Source: Prorocentrum cordatum
Taxonomy: Eukaryota; Sar; Dinophyceae; Prorocentrales; Prorocentraceae
Length of the DNA stretch: 28,231 nucleotides
NCBI GenBank assembly: GCA_963575745.1
Contig: CAUYUJ010018541.1
Location: forward strand, 173,501-201,731
Direction: 5' to 3'
Position numbers and translations under genes: made by a program. This document shows positions 1 through 9,480 of this stretch, one piece after another. Position 1 is the stretch's first letter. Every line of letters starts with the position of its first letter. The notes under the pieces are model-generated. The model was not told the DNA's origin and did not search any database. It saw only the letters and a program-made list of their open reading frames with translations.

Positions 1-640
1 CTAATAGATACCGCTCACGAGCAGGACCTCGGACAAACTGTTTTAAACCATGAAACGAATGCAGCTGTGCTGCTTCGGTGGCCTCTGGCGTATTACGGAT
101 GGAATGTCTAAGCCAGGACGGATTGTGAACGTTAAAATCGCCAATGATGAACGATCCAATAAATTAAATGTTCGAGCTCGTTAAACACAGATTGCATAGA
201 GAAAATCTCACCGTAACAGGGAGGGCGATAAAAATTCGCGAAAAGTACGGAACCACAATCGAAATGAAACAATAAACACCAACATTCTGCATTGGGAGAA
301 GAAGGCATGGTGAGGCAAAAGAAATGTACTGATCTAAAACAAAAATTGCCGCCACCACTGCTGTTTCTGCTTTTCCCAGTAATGCACGTGTAACCGTGCA
401 AGCGGGGATTTGAAGCTCGATCGAATCGAGTTTCATTGACAAAAATGAGACCCGGACAAGAAGGAAAAAGAGAAATGCGAGCTTCCAGCTCAGCCTGATC
501 AGGGAAAACCCTGGATGTTCAATACAAAATGGTGAAATTCGAAAAGGCAAAAGGAAGATTCAACCTGGCTTCACCCAGGAGGTAAAGACTGCTCGTTTTT
601 GCACTCGTGAAGCGAAATCTGTCGAAAATTACTCGCGGAT
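1..640. other. Unassigned stretch, no recognised feature
   Basis: This stretch is of ordinary complexity and near-balanced composition, unlike most of the window. The longest open frame is a minus-strand hydrophobic stretch of 128 codons (164-550). It has no motif I recognise and overlaps other random frames, so I do not call it a gene. I see no tandem repeat, RNA gene or regulatory motif here. Confidence 0.5.
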
Positions 641-670
641 TTCCGCTCTAAAATGGTTGCAGACAGTCTC

Positions 671-837
671 TCCGGAATAAGGCGCCGCGAAAATTTCCGG
701 CTTTCCGGATTAAGGCATTTTGAAAAATCCGAGTTAAGTTGGTTCGAAAACTCCGGATTAAGGCAACTCGAAAAAAATACGAGTTAAGTTGGTTCCAAAA
801 ATCTTTAAGGCAACTCGAAAAATTTGAATTAAGGCGG
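671..837. repeat. Degenerate 24-bp minisatellite (TTAAGGCAACTCGAAAAA type)
   Basis: About six to seven tandem units of 22-25 bp are visible. Units alternate between two subtypes, one beginning ATTAAGGC and ending CTCGAAAAA, the other beginning AGTTAAGTTGGTTC and ending AAAA. Clear units start near 671, 709, 732, 757, 782 and 806. The array lies about 170 bp beyond the stop codon of the minus-strand retroelement ORF relict, on its 3' side. It could be part of that element's 3' region or an independent array. Any open frame crossing it is an artefact of the repeat. Confidence 0.75.
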
Positions 838-1010
838 AATTTGCGACCAGAACGGCGCGCAATTGCAACGGCAGATCGTGACCACGACGGCGGTGACGCA
901 ACCCACTTGTGCAGCAAAATTAAATTTTGGCATAGAAAGCCCGGGGACCGCACACAAGCAGCTTGGCTGCGGGCGAGGGTAAAATATGCAAAGTGCGAAG
1001 TCCCCCCGAG

Positions 1011-2071
1011 TTAAGGGAAACGGAGGTCCTGAACGGGATCACGGAATTCGCCTTTTAAATCTCCAGCGTGCTGAACGAAACCGACCTTATCACCGATTGA
1101 AATCGTGCGGGTTGGAAATCCGCATTGACGGTCTTATTTTTCGCGTTCTGATGGGACTTGATCAAGTCCAATGCTTTTCTGAAACACCAATCCCTTTGTA
1201 AATTAATCTGCGTCTTTGCTGCATTAACTTTTACACCGTTCGATTCGCTCTTGAAAGATTTGTCTTTTGCCAGCTCTAGAAATGTTGAGGCAGCCTTTGG
1301 GTTCCGGAACTCCACATATGACGCCTTCGTCAATCTACGATTGTTCGGAGGCCCCGAATAGAAATGTCCAACTTCGAAGGCAGGCATATTAGGAATAATC
1401 TGGGCGAAACGTTCAATGTCACGAATGCGTTGCTTGATGTCGTCTGTTCCGAATCCGATAAAGGCAACGCGACAGGGCATTCAAAATTGATAATTGCCGT
1501 TTTGAGCTGTGGCTGGCTGCTGTAGACGGAATTGCCCGCTTTTCTACTGCTGACAAACAAACCTTGACGTCGTGCATGTGGTTCTGAATAGGATCGATTG
1601 ATTCCGATGGCAACTTTCCATTTTTTCATCATGTTTATCTCGGCTTGCTTCAAATCTGTTTTTGTTGCCACATTTTCTATTTCTTTCTTCATGACTATAT
1701 TATTCATGATAAACGTCAATTTTCAGAATCGGACATCTGGGCTGGCAATGCTACCGCTTCGACCAGGGAAGCAAGGCACCTCGACTCGGCTCCACCGAGG
1801 AGACGCCCGCTCCGACGCCCGGGAAGGGAGGTGCCGCGCCGAATCCAGGTGGAATCTCGTCTTCTTGCATTAACTCATTATCCACCTTCTTCTTCTTTGT
1901 AAATGGAGATTTCTGATCAGGCGACTTTGACAAGGCGTCCTTCACTTCTTTGATAACAGTCTGACGTTGACGAATATGGACGCTGGACTTGCCAACGCCC
2001 TTTCCATCAACCCACTTTTGCGACAAATCAGTGGGCTCGCCAGGAAGAGCCGCTGCAGAAGCTGCAGACAT
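1011..2071 (-). pseudogene. Decayed RRM-type ORF of a LINE-like retroelement (dinoflagellate type)
   Basis: Protein-like sequence runs through several minus-strand frames. The start region (2071-1751) opens MSAASAAALPGEPTD and continues with a KSPFTKKKKVDNE basic patch and a Pro/Gly-rich linker, then stops. A coiled-coil-like segment with KKEIENVATKTDLK follows at about 1704-1610. An adjoining frame carries NHMHDVKVCLSAVEKR (about 1583-1536). The best part is 1480-1055: a beta1/RNP2-like VAFIGF, then DIKQRIRDIERFAQ, an RNP1-like KASYVEF, and a conserved-looking NLQRDWCFRKALDLIK helix. Near 1110 a further frame change gives ISIGDKVGFVQH and ends at a stop at 1011-1013. Known for such families: a small RRM-like RNA-binding protein precedes an endonuclease/reverse-transcriptase ORF. 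Several frame changes and at least one stop make it a relict. Introns in a host RRM gene are the main alternative. No endonuclease or reverse-transcriptase motif is seen nearby. Confidence 0.55.
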
Positions 2072-2204
2072 GATCAGAGGTACGATGATATGCGTACAGT
2101 CTTACTCCAACAGGAGCTCACACAAATCACAAGCGCAACTCACGGGAAAGCGCAAGTGAGCCCAATGCTAGAGCAACCGGAATTGCTAGGGCAATGGGCC
2201 GTGG

Positions 2205-2345
2205 CTTTCTCCTCCTTCCTTTCCTCCCCCTCCCTCTCCTTTTCCTGGTCGTCGTCGTTGTTGTTGCCTCCCCCTCCCCTCTCCCCCTCTTTCGCTTCCC
2301 CTCTCTCCTCCTCCCTTCCTTCTCTCGCTCCTGTTTTGTTGGCTC
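2205..2345. repeat. Pyrimidine-rich (TCC/CTC) low-complexity tract
   Basis: The plus strand is almost entirely C and T, with short GTC/GTT insertions around 2249-2268. It lies upstream of the minus-strand retroelement ORF start. Leu/Ser/Pro-rich or Arg/Glu-rich frames over it are composition artefacts. Confidence 0.8.
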
Positions 2346-2569
2346 CTGCCGGGCTGGCATGTGCCAGGCGACAGTCGAGCAGCGTTACTTTTCAAAGTAT
2401 TTTGTCCTGCGCCCTGCATGTGTTGCCAAGCGACGCAGTGCAGTTCGATATTCTGTCATGTCAGTGGTGAATCGTTGTTGCGTTGCCGAGGCTTTTAAAC
2501 ATAATCAAAAATAATTGAACATATTTTGAAACATGCTAACCATAACATACAAAGTGTTGGTTTTCTTAG

Positions 2570-3595
2570 CTTTTCTCGAGCTGTAGGAGAGCTACAGAGC
2601 TGGCAGGCACACGTAATGCACCTAGAATCATCAGGCGCGTTCGTCTCAAGTATCTAGATGTCTGAATTCGGTCTGTTTGACTTGGGCCCGCAAACCTACT
2701 CGTTCTCTGTTTTTTTGGTTGAGATGCTAATGCGTTTTTTGACTTAATTCGAGCTGGAGATGAGATGCAGAGCTGTTTGGCGCAGCAAACGGCAGAACAC
2801 TATCAGGCGCTAGTCGTAAGTATGTAGATGCCCGAATTCGGCTTGTTATGGGTCAGAACAATGATTCGTGCACAGCAGTTTTTTTAGAGATGGTGATGGT
2901 TTCCCGATTGAATTCGAGCTAAAGACGAGGTACAGAGTTGGCAGGCACATCTGATGCATGTAGAATCATTCGGCGTTTTCGTCTCAAGTGTTTGGATGTT
3001 TGAATTCGGTCTGCTACCATAACTGGGCCCGCAAAAGTATTTTTTCCCGGAGATGATGATGAGTTTCTTGACTTAACTCGAGCTGCAGATTTGCTACAGA
3101 GCTTTTTGACAAAGCAATCGGACGACCATCATCATACGCGCTAGTTAAACATATGCAAATGCCTGAGCTCGGTCTGCTACCAGAGCTAGGTCCGAAAAAC
3201 TATTGGTATTTTTTGTTTGGAGATGGTGATGGTTTTCTCGACTGAATTGGAGTTGGAGGTGAGCTACATAGCGGTTTGTCAAGCAATCGAAGGGAAATAA
3301 TCAGGAGCGCTAGTCTCAAGTATCTAGACGCCCGAATCCGGTCTGCTACCAGAGCTGGGTCCGACAAATTATTCGTACCCTGCTAAATTTCTAGAGAGAT
3401 GATGAGCACTTCCTTGAGATAATTCGAGCTGCAGATGAGCTACAGAGCTGTTAGGCACACCAATCGGGAAGGAATCATCCGACGCGCTAGTTTCAAGTAT
3501 CCAGATGCCCGAACTCGTCACGCTTCCAAAGTTGAAAGAACACTAGTCGTACTCTACAATTTTTTCAGAGATGACGATACCTTCCTTGATCCTTC
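2570..3595. repeat. Tandem satellite of about 170 bp, six diverged units
   Basis: Six head-to-tail units begin near 2575, 2748, 2913, 3076, 3246 and 3423, giving spacings of 173, 165, 163, 170 and 177 bp. Each unit carries the same ordered landmarks: a TTCGAGCTGNAGATGAGCTA opening, ACAGAGCTG, a GGCGCGCTAGT-like block, TCAAGTATCTAGATG, CCGAATTCGGTCTGCTACC, and a T-run followed by GAGATGATGATG near the end. Indels and substitutions between units are frequent, so the array is old. No frame stays open across units. A seventh copy lies apart at about 4700-4855. Confidence 0.85.
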
Positions 3596-3705
3596 CTCTC
3601 CTTCTTTTCTCCTGCTCCTGCTCCTCTCCTCCTTCTCCTTCTCACCCTCCTCCATCTCTTTTCTCCTCCCTCCTTCTTCTCTCCAGTTCTCCTCCATGAA
3701 ACCGC
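3595..3705. repeat. Pyrimidine-rich TCC/CTC tract
   Basis: A C/T-only run follows directly after the last 170-bp satellite unit and ends just before a CG-alternating stretch (CGCGCGCG at 3711-3719). Confidence 0.75.
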
Positions 3706-3862
3706 ACTCTCGCGCGCGCGGAATGCGAGATTGCCGCGCCCGCATTGCGCGAGGAAGCTCTACGAGTTCCCGGCGGTAACCAAGGTTGGCGGTTCACCGC
3801 CGGCTCGCAGTGCGGGCTGCGCCGCTGTGACATTAAGTGTAGCTTCGGGGATCTCTGTGGGG

Positions 3863-4265
3863 CCACGAAACGTGTGAAGGGTTTACCGAAACGAAAGCGT
3901 CGCCCACATGCGGGCGGTGCCACTGGGGCCTTTGGTTGATTCCCCCCCTGAGACCACGAAGCGCGTAAAGGATGTGCCGACATGGGGTGTGCCCACATGC
4001 GGGCTATGCCACCGCGGCGTGGGCCATAAATTGTTGAGGGGGCGCGCCAACACGGCGTCGTCCGTATGCAGGAAACGCCGCTGTGGTCTTACTTGGAATT
4101 CTTATTCGATGGAACTCCCATTTAGCCATGAAACGTGTGAGATGTGTGCCGAACCAGAAGTTTCGCCCATATACTGGCTTCGCCACTGGCCTTCGTTGGA
4201 ACTTTCCATTGCCATGGAACGTGTGAAGGATGTGCCGAAACGGGGCGTCGCCCACGCAAAAGCGA
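3863..4265 (+). repeat. Repeat array A of about 90 bp, forward orientation
   Basis: Five degenerate units begin near 3863, 3954, 4024, 4126 and 4212 (spacings 91, 70, 102 and 86 bp). The consensus starts CCACGAAACGTGTGAAGGA, then TGTGCCGAAACGGGGCGTCG, then CCCACATGCGGGC. The same family occurs in reverse orientation at 4885-5200. A translated version (RVKDVPKRGVAH-like) recurs, but the spacings are not multiples of three and the frame breaks, so I treat it as non-coding. Confidence 0.8.
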
Positions 4266-4490
4266 CGAAGAGGCGACGACGAGCACGACGTGAAGAACGT
4301 GAGGACAGCGAGTGGAGAGGACAACAAAATGGAGAGAAACACAAGAACGAGAGCGAAGAGAACGAGAGCGACCACAAAAAGGGAGGACGATGACGACAAC
4401 GACCACGACGACGACGATGAAGGCAATTCTGCTTACCGGCAAGCAAGAAGCAACAGGACTCGTAGACTAGCGGCGAAGCTAAGCGCTGAT
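4266..4490. repeat. CGA/GAA-rich low-complexity stretch
   Basis: Plus-strand sequence is rich in GACGACGA, AGAACGAGAGCGA and (GAC)n-like steps, following array A directly. It gives charged Arg/Glu/Asp-rich frames on both strands. I see no gene. The remainder up to about 4690 is ordinary AT-richer DNA with nothing recognised. Confidence 0.55.
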
Positions 4491-4699
4491 AGCCAGTGAG
4501 CCCGAAAAAGACTGACCCATGTTTTACATGATTTTGGCTGGTTCAAAATTTATCTCTCGAAATTTAACAAGTCGTTAATACCCTCATACTTGTTCCCCCC
4601 TCATTCCTGCGCCATCTTTATTTGAGATCGATCGAATAGATACTACTGTAAGAAAGCATCTGGGCGGGATCGGCTGTAAGTGTCATATTCAGGGTTGCT

Positions 4700-4855
4700 G
4701 TCCGTTTTCTTATGATCTACCAGGCCGTTCGGCGAAACAATCGAAAATATTTAATGAAGAACGTTAGTCTTACGTATCTAGATGTCCGAACTTGGTTTGC
4801 TACCAAAGTTGGAGCAACAAAACTATTCGGACTCAGCGAATATTCAGAAAAAAAT
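4700..4855. repeat. Displaced seventh copy of the 170-bp satellite
   Basis: The landmarks of the 2570-3595 array recur in the same order and orientation: a GCCGTTCGGCGAAACAATCG block, TAGTCTTACGTATCTAGATG, CCGAACTTGGTTTGCTACCA, then AACTATTCGGACTC. It lies between the two oppositely oriented copies of the second repeat family, which suggests movement or rearrangement of a mixed block. Confidence 0.75.
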
Positions 4856-4884
4856 AAAATTCTTCTCTTAACTACACACTCCTC

Positions 4885-5200
4885 ACACGTCTTGGGTCCC
4901 GGCGACATCCCCGTTTTGGCATATTCTTCACACGTTTATGGAACTCTACCCAAGGCCATGGTGCATCCCGCATGTGGGCGACACTTCTGTTTCGGAACAA
5001 CCCTTGCACGTTTCGTGCTCCCATGGGGAGCTCCAGTTTTGGTATCAGTGGCGCAGCTCGCGTGTAGGCGACACCTTCGTTTCGGCACACACGTCACACA
5101 GTTTCTGGCCCCACAGGCAACTCTGCCAAAGTCGGCGCACCCCTCACTCGCTTTGAAGGCCCCGGCGACACATCTCGCATGCGGGCGTTGCCCCATAGAG
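4885..5200 (-). repeat. Repeat array B, inverted copy of the array A family
   Basis: Four or five units read on the minus strand match array A. The clearest pair is 4967-5017 (minus) against 3864-3914 (plus). Over 51 aligned bases without gaps I count 42 identities, including shared CACGAAACGTG and GTCGCCCACATGCGGG ends. Other units lie near 4885-4940, 5056-5105 and 5150-5190. Confidence 0.8.
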
Positions 5201-5219
5201 AGTTTCACATAAGACGGAA

Positions 5220-5590
5220 TTCACAATTGCAGGAATTCATAATTGCATACGGGCGGGTTCTTTGCCAGGCTAATTTGATTCTCATCCATCTCTTGTTTCG
5301 TCCTTGCCCGCCTGTCGAGCACGTTTTGGTGGCCCTTGTTCGAGATTTCATTTTCTCTATTCTGTTGGATGCATTTTTCCAAGTACGTGTGTGACAGGGA
5401 GGAGATAATCTGCGGGGTCCATTGCCAAACAAATGCCAGCCGTTTTGTGTTGGATCGCCCAGGAGAGTTGTCAGAGCCTTCCAGGACAGACGGGCTGAAG
5501 CGGAGAGAATCATGGAGGCGTTGGCCAGCGCAGATTCATGCCATTATCTACGTTTTCCCCTGATTCCTCCTATCAGCTTGCAGTCCGCTC
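5220..5590. other. Unassigned; short protein-like stretch of unknown origin
   Basis: Around 5452-5550 the plus strand can encode a helical-looking segment containing RRVVRAFQDRRAEAERIMEA. It sits inside a 102-codon frame (5422-5730) that then runs into the 60-bp repeat field. I recognise no family. It might be an exon remnant or chance. A near-duplicate AATTCACAATTGCAGG / AATTCATAATTGCATA occurs at about 5218-5250. Confidence 0.2.
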
Positions 5591-6410
5591 AAGCCGAGCG
5601 CCTGCTCCTTGAGGAGCGCCTCCCAGCTTTTGCCTGGCCCCACTGGTCCAAGGGCCGCCCATGCCACCTGGCGTTTGCTCTTGTAGCCCTGTGCTTCCAG
5701 AGTAGGTTGACACTATGTGCCCCAAATTGAGCCTTGGTGCCTGGAAAACACTGCTTGCCACCGGATTTGGGAGCCGCCACCGCTAGTTTATGCCAGTAGC
5801 TCCTGCTATGGTTGTCCCCAGCCCTGGTGGTTGTGGATGCCACGAGTTTCTGTTGGTTCTCGTCAAGGTTCCAAAGCTACATACTGGTGCGCCACTACGC
5901 CCCGTGAGTTTTTGCCTGGCTCCGCTATCCTTGGGTGCTGGCAGCATTGGTATATGCCGCAGGATTTGCCCTTACTGAGCCATCACGTTAGCTTCAGTGA
6001 CCCCAGTGCTGCCAGTGCTGGTTTAACTAGTGATCTCCACGAACTTTTGCCCAGCGGGTGCCGCCAGCGCTGGTTTCTGCCACTATGGCCTAGCAGTTTA
6101 TCATTCGCCCCACCAGCCCTGGGTAACCCCGAACGTCAGTGTGAGCCTTTGGCCTCTGCCGAGCCCTTCAGGCTCTGGGCTTTTCCAGCGTTGGTTTACG
6201 CCATGAGCTCCGTTAGCCCCATAAGGCGCTGCCTGACCATCTTGGCCCGTGTGCCGCCGATGCCAGTTTGGGCCTCCCGCCCATGCTTTCACCTCGCCCT
6301 ATTAGGCGTGGGTCGCCATGGCCAGCTTGCGCTAGCAGCCCACCTGAGTCCTTGCCTGGCTCATTGCCAGCGCTGGTGTGCGTATTTTTTTCGACATCTC
6401 CGGCCCACTA
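5590..6410. repeat. Degenerate repeat field of about 60 bp (GCCAGCGCTGGTTTATGCC type)
   Basis: Recurring cores that resemble GCCAGCGCTGGTTTATGCCA appear near 5776, 5820, 5882, 5941, 6012, 6064, 6113, 6185, 6259, 6323 and 6366, with spacings of about 45-75 bp. TTTTTGCCTGG- and GAGTTT-like segments lie between them. The 256-codon open frame over this field (5717-6487) has no recognisable domain and is best explained by the repeat. Confidence 0.65.
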
Positions 6411-6552
6411 ACCTGAGTACGATTATTTGTTGCCACCGCCGTTTGGTGCCGCCAGCTCTTTGGTCAATATTGTTTTCGTATACCTGAGTACGATTATTTG
6501 TTGCCACCGCCGTTTGGTGCCGCCAGCTCTTTGGTCAATGCTGTTTTCGTAC
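6411..6552 (+). repeat. 71-bp tandem duplication, nearly identical
   Basis: Copy 1 is 6411-6481 and copy 2 is 6482-6552. Both begin ACCTGAGTACGATTATTTG and contain TGGTGCCGCCAGCTCTTTGG. They differ at only about three positions near their 3' ends (AATATTG against AATGCTG, and the last base). This is the youngest duplication in the left half and sits at the right edge of the 60-bp repeat field. Confidence 0.95.
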
Positions 6553-7320
6553 TCGGTCTATTGGGCCATAGTGCGTCAACGAGAGGCCAGTGCTGCGATT
6601 CGAAGGCAAGATGATGGTTGGATTTCGGCTTGTGCTTTTAAGCGGCTTCTGTTTTCAATGTTCTAATCTTGGTGTTCACGGGTCGACAGGGTTTCGTCGT
6701 GGCAGTTGAAACGAGGCATATTTTGGAGGACTTGATGTGTTGGAGCATCCGAACAGACTCATCAGTGCATAGTATGCTTGAGCTCAACGCCCCTTGAGGA
6801 TTTCTTGTTGCTTTTTGTCCACTCTCATTAGCCGAGATTGTTTGGCATGTTGTCCCACACATTTATGTGATTGACATATTGCAGAACGTATAGTAGACTC
6901 GAAATTCCCAGATCGGTTTTGTGCGAATGCTGCTTTTACAGTCTGACCTCTGCGGTGTGAACCCAGTCAGCCCAGGGGTGCTTGCAGCCCGCCGTTCAAG
7001 CTGATGAACTGCTTCCATCTGTTCTTCAGTGAGGACCGGAAGGCTTAGAGCCTCGGGAGTGGCTCGCACTAGTCGGGCGCGGCGACAGTCTCATCGGAGC
7101 ATGCTGCGGGTCAAAAGCTTACGCATGGTTCGCTCAAGTTCATGAGTGCAGTGGAATATTGAGTGCGCACTCGCCGTCGACAGGATCGAGGAGAAGGATC
7201 AAGTGGGAATCGGAGTAGGAGGATGGAGAGGAAGTTCGTGTTGCGAACCTGTATAGCTGTGCATTTAAATAGTCTCTGATGCAAGGTGAGGCCGACTAAG
7301 GTTGCCCGAGCATGGTTCAC
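6553..7320. other. Unassigned stretch, no recognised feature
   Basis: Complex, roughly balanced sequence. Minus-strand frames of 74 and 68 codons (6638-6862, 6863-7069) abut but have no motif I recognise. No repeat, RNA gene or regulatory element is evident. Confidence 0.4.
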
Positions 7321-7400
7321 GCATACACGCGCGTACACACATTTATGTGTGTATATATATACACATATAGGCTATGCAGGTATGTATACACACTCATGCG
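7321..7400. repeat. Alternating purine-pyrimidine tract with an 18-bp perfect palindrome
   Basis: CA/TG and TA dinucleotide steps dominate. 7348-7365 (TGTGTATATATATACACA) is a perfect palindrome that can extrude as a cruciform. The flanking ACGCGCGTACACACA at 7327-7341 is of Z-DNA-prone type. Confidence 0.8.
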
Positions 7401-8400
7401 CATCTTTCCGAGGGAGTAGAGCTCAGAGGCGATTATTGTGTCGTTCGCGATGTGTCTGGCCGTCTCGCTCTGGACGGACATTTTCAAAGTTCCGAACATT
7501 GGATATACGCTTCATGCAGATCGCGACACTGCGGTAAAAACGCAAGGGGTATTCAGTGGTTTAACATACATGCACAGATCGGTGCTTCTCACTATTTAGT
7601 CTCATCGCGTGTCGTCGCAACCCCATTGGTGATCTCATTATTTTTGATCTGAGCCTAGGCACGTACCTGCCAGTTGTAGATCTGCGTGCATGGACCCCTC
7701 CCCCGTGAAACCGTACCTCTGGGCGCCTTGGGCGTCTGGGCCTCCTGGACGTCCCCACAGAGCGTCCCCTCAGCCTTCTGGAACGCTTGGACGCCCTTGC
7801 CAGGCTCCGAAAACGAGCCGAAAACGGTCAGCAGGATGCCAAAACGGCCTCACGAGAGCCCCAAGCGGCCCCATAAACCGTCGAGACTCCTCATGACGAC
7901 CCGAATGTCGCCACCTCACCATCCTTGGGAGGCTGCGAACTGCATCTTAATCGCCACTTTCGAGGGCTGGGGGGTCCAGCATAGTGGGGCCAGCGCGGGC
8001 TTCGTGGGGGCCAGCGCAGACCCATGTTAGATCTCACAGTTTTTGGTGGGTTCCTAACTCCGAAACCGTCGCCAATTTCGAGGGCTCCTGGGGGGAGCAG
8101 CGGAGTGACGTCTTACGGATATTCAGATTCGAATTCGCCATCCCTGGGGTTCTCTAGTGGTGGCGCGCCTGCGGGCGTTCAGTTTCGCGCAGGTGCACGA
8201 CAAAAACGCAGAGGCTGGCAGTCGATCTAGACCTCGTTCGTTTCCCGCACAACGTACGAAGAACTAACCACTTGGGGTGCCAGGGCGAGATGGTGTCGGA
8301 GGCTCTGTTGAACAACGAGATTAGAAAAATTTGCGCCTTCAGCATTTGTTCTGTGACGGGATGTTCGCTGCAATCTCGACTTGATGCCTCCAGGATGCAT
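7401..8400. other. Unassigned, GC-richer stretch
   Basis: Frames of up to 114 codons (7686-8030, plus) exist but overlap others and show no recognised domain. A pair of short GGGGGCCAGCGC / GGGGCCAGCGC motifs is present at about 7986-8022. I see no gene. Confidence 0.35.
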
Positions 8401-8412
8401 TCGATTTTTCGG

Positions 8413-8478
8413 GGGGAGCTAGGGTCTTTGGCAGCCCTCGGGTCGGGGCTACTAGAGTCTTCGGCAGCCCTTAAGTCC
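8413..8478 (+). repeat. 32-bp imperfect tandem duplication
   Basis: Copy 1 starts GGGGAGCTAGGGTCTTTGGC at 8413. Copy 2 starts GGGGCTACTAGAGTCTTCGG at 8445. Both continue into CAGCCCT. Two units only. Confidence 0.6.
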
Positions 8479-8585
8479 CATCAGGGTCGGTGCGCAGTGC
8501 CAAGCAGTGTGGCACACACATCCGTGGAGGCAGTGACTTTCGCTGCTGCTACCGACGCCCCTGCTGATTTCGGCGCTCCGCGTGC

Positions 8586-8598
8586 AGCCATTTTGGCT
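8586..8598 (+). other. Spliced-leader-like 13-mer (possible relict leader)
   Basis: AGCCATTTTGGCT on the plus strand is identical to the central 13 bases of the conserved 22-nt dinoflagellate spliced leader as I know it. The flanks only partly match (three of the other eight leader positions). No Sm site, donor GT context or snRNA-like fold is obvious, so it is not called an SL RNA gene. It would fit a decayed retrocopy of a trans-spliced mRNA, or chance. Confidence 0.3.
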
Positions 8599-8699
8599 TA
8601 CGGGGATTTGCGAGAGCCCCCCGCCCGTGGCACCGGCGGCTGCTTGGCCACACTCTCGGTGTGGGGAACGAATGGCCCCGAGTGGCAGGGATTCGGTGC

Positions 8700-9480
8700 C
8701 TAGGGCTTTTATCAACCGAGCGATAGGCACCATGACCGTGGCGCAAAATCGCCGACGGCTCGTATCTACGAAGGATAGCGCCTAGGGCTTGTAGCTTGTT
8801 GAACCTTGATGCCTAAGCGCTGGAAGGACGTACCAGTCAGCATCCTTTCGCTCCGTGTTCAGTTTTCCTTCCCGCCTGCACTGGGGGCATCTGACGATCA
8901 GGAGCAACCGAGGCTTCTCCATGAAGATGTTTGGCGCTGGAGCAAATCGGCACCACCCGAATGGTGTGAATGTCGTCTCCGCATCACGGCTTCGTCGAGG
9001 CCCCCCACTTGCCCTGATGCCGGAATGCCAAAGGCCCACGTCGTCCTACCAAAGAATGGCAGGCTCGTGTCAAGTCGACGCGGCGGCGACGTGAGCGCAC
9101 GTCGGACGCCACCAGTGGCCCCTGAATCGGCCGATATCGTGCGAGCGGCGCCATCGGAAAGCCGCGATCGCTCAGGGTCGAAGGATCCATGCAGCGTCAG
9201 GAGCCACAGCGCAAGGCGTCTCGACACGGACCAGCCGCAGGGACCCAGCCTTCGGGGCGGCCGCTTCTCCACCCCGACGCTCCCCCATGTCTGCCAGCAG
9301 CCGCGGCGGCAATGGTGCCGCGGCTTTCGGCCCCCCTGGTGTCAGCGCCAGGACTCTCTGCCTGTGCGCGGGGCCCCGCCCTCAGTTGCTCACCAGAGGG
9401 CGCTGCCTCCCCGCCCCCTGAGAATTCTCAGAGTTTTTCAGGGTTGTGGGCGGGGGTATGTGGTAGAGCATCGATGGGGT
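8700..9480. other. Unassigned stretch with overlapping open frames
   Basis: A 236-codon plus-strand frame (8806-9516) and three staggered minus-strand frames overlap here. Their content is Pro/Arg/Ser-rich and I recognise none of them. The minus frame 8782-9039 contains an isolated CPQC pair, insufficient for a zinc-finger call. GCCTAGGGCTT occurs twice (about 8698 and 8780). Confidence 0.3.

Noticed and set aside
4520-4545. Second spliced-leader-like match (ATTTTGGCT followed by TTCAAA)
   Set aside because: Only nine contiguous bases match, which is expected by chance at roughly the 0.2 level in a window this size.
7686-8030. 114-codon plus-strand frame as a gene
   Set aside because: It overlaps other similarly open frames, has no recognised motif and no visible codon preference.
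8782-9039. Minus-strand frame with a CPQC pair suggesting a zinc-binding domain
   Set aside because: Only one CxxC is present with no second pair at a usual spacing. Several other frames overlap.
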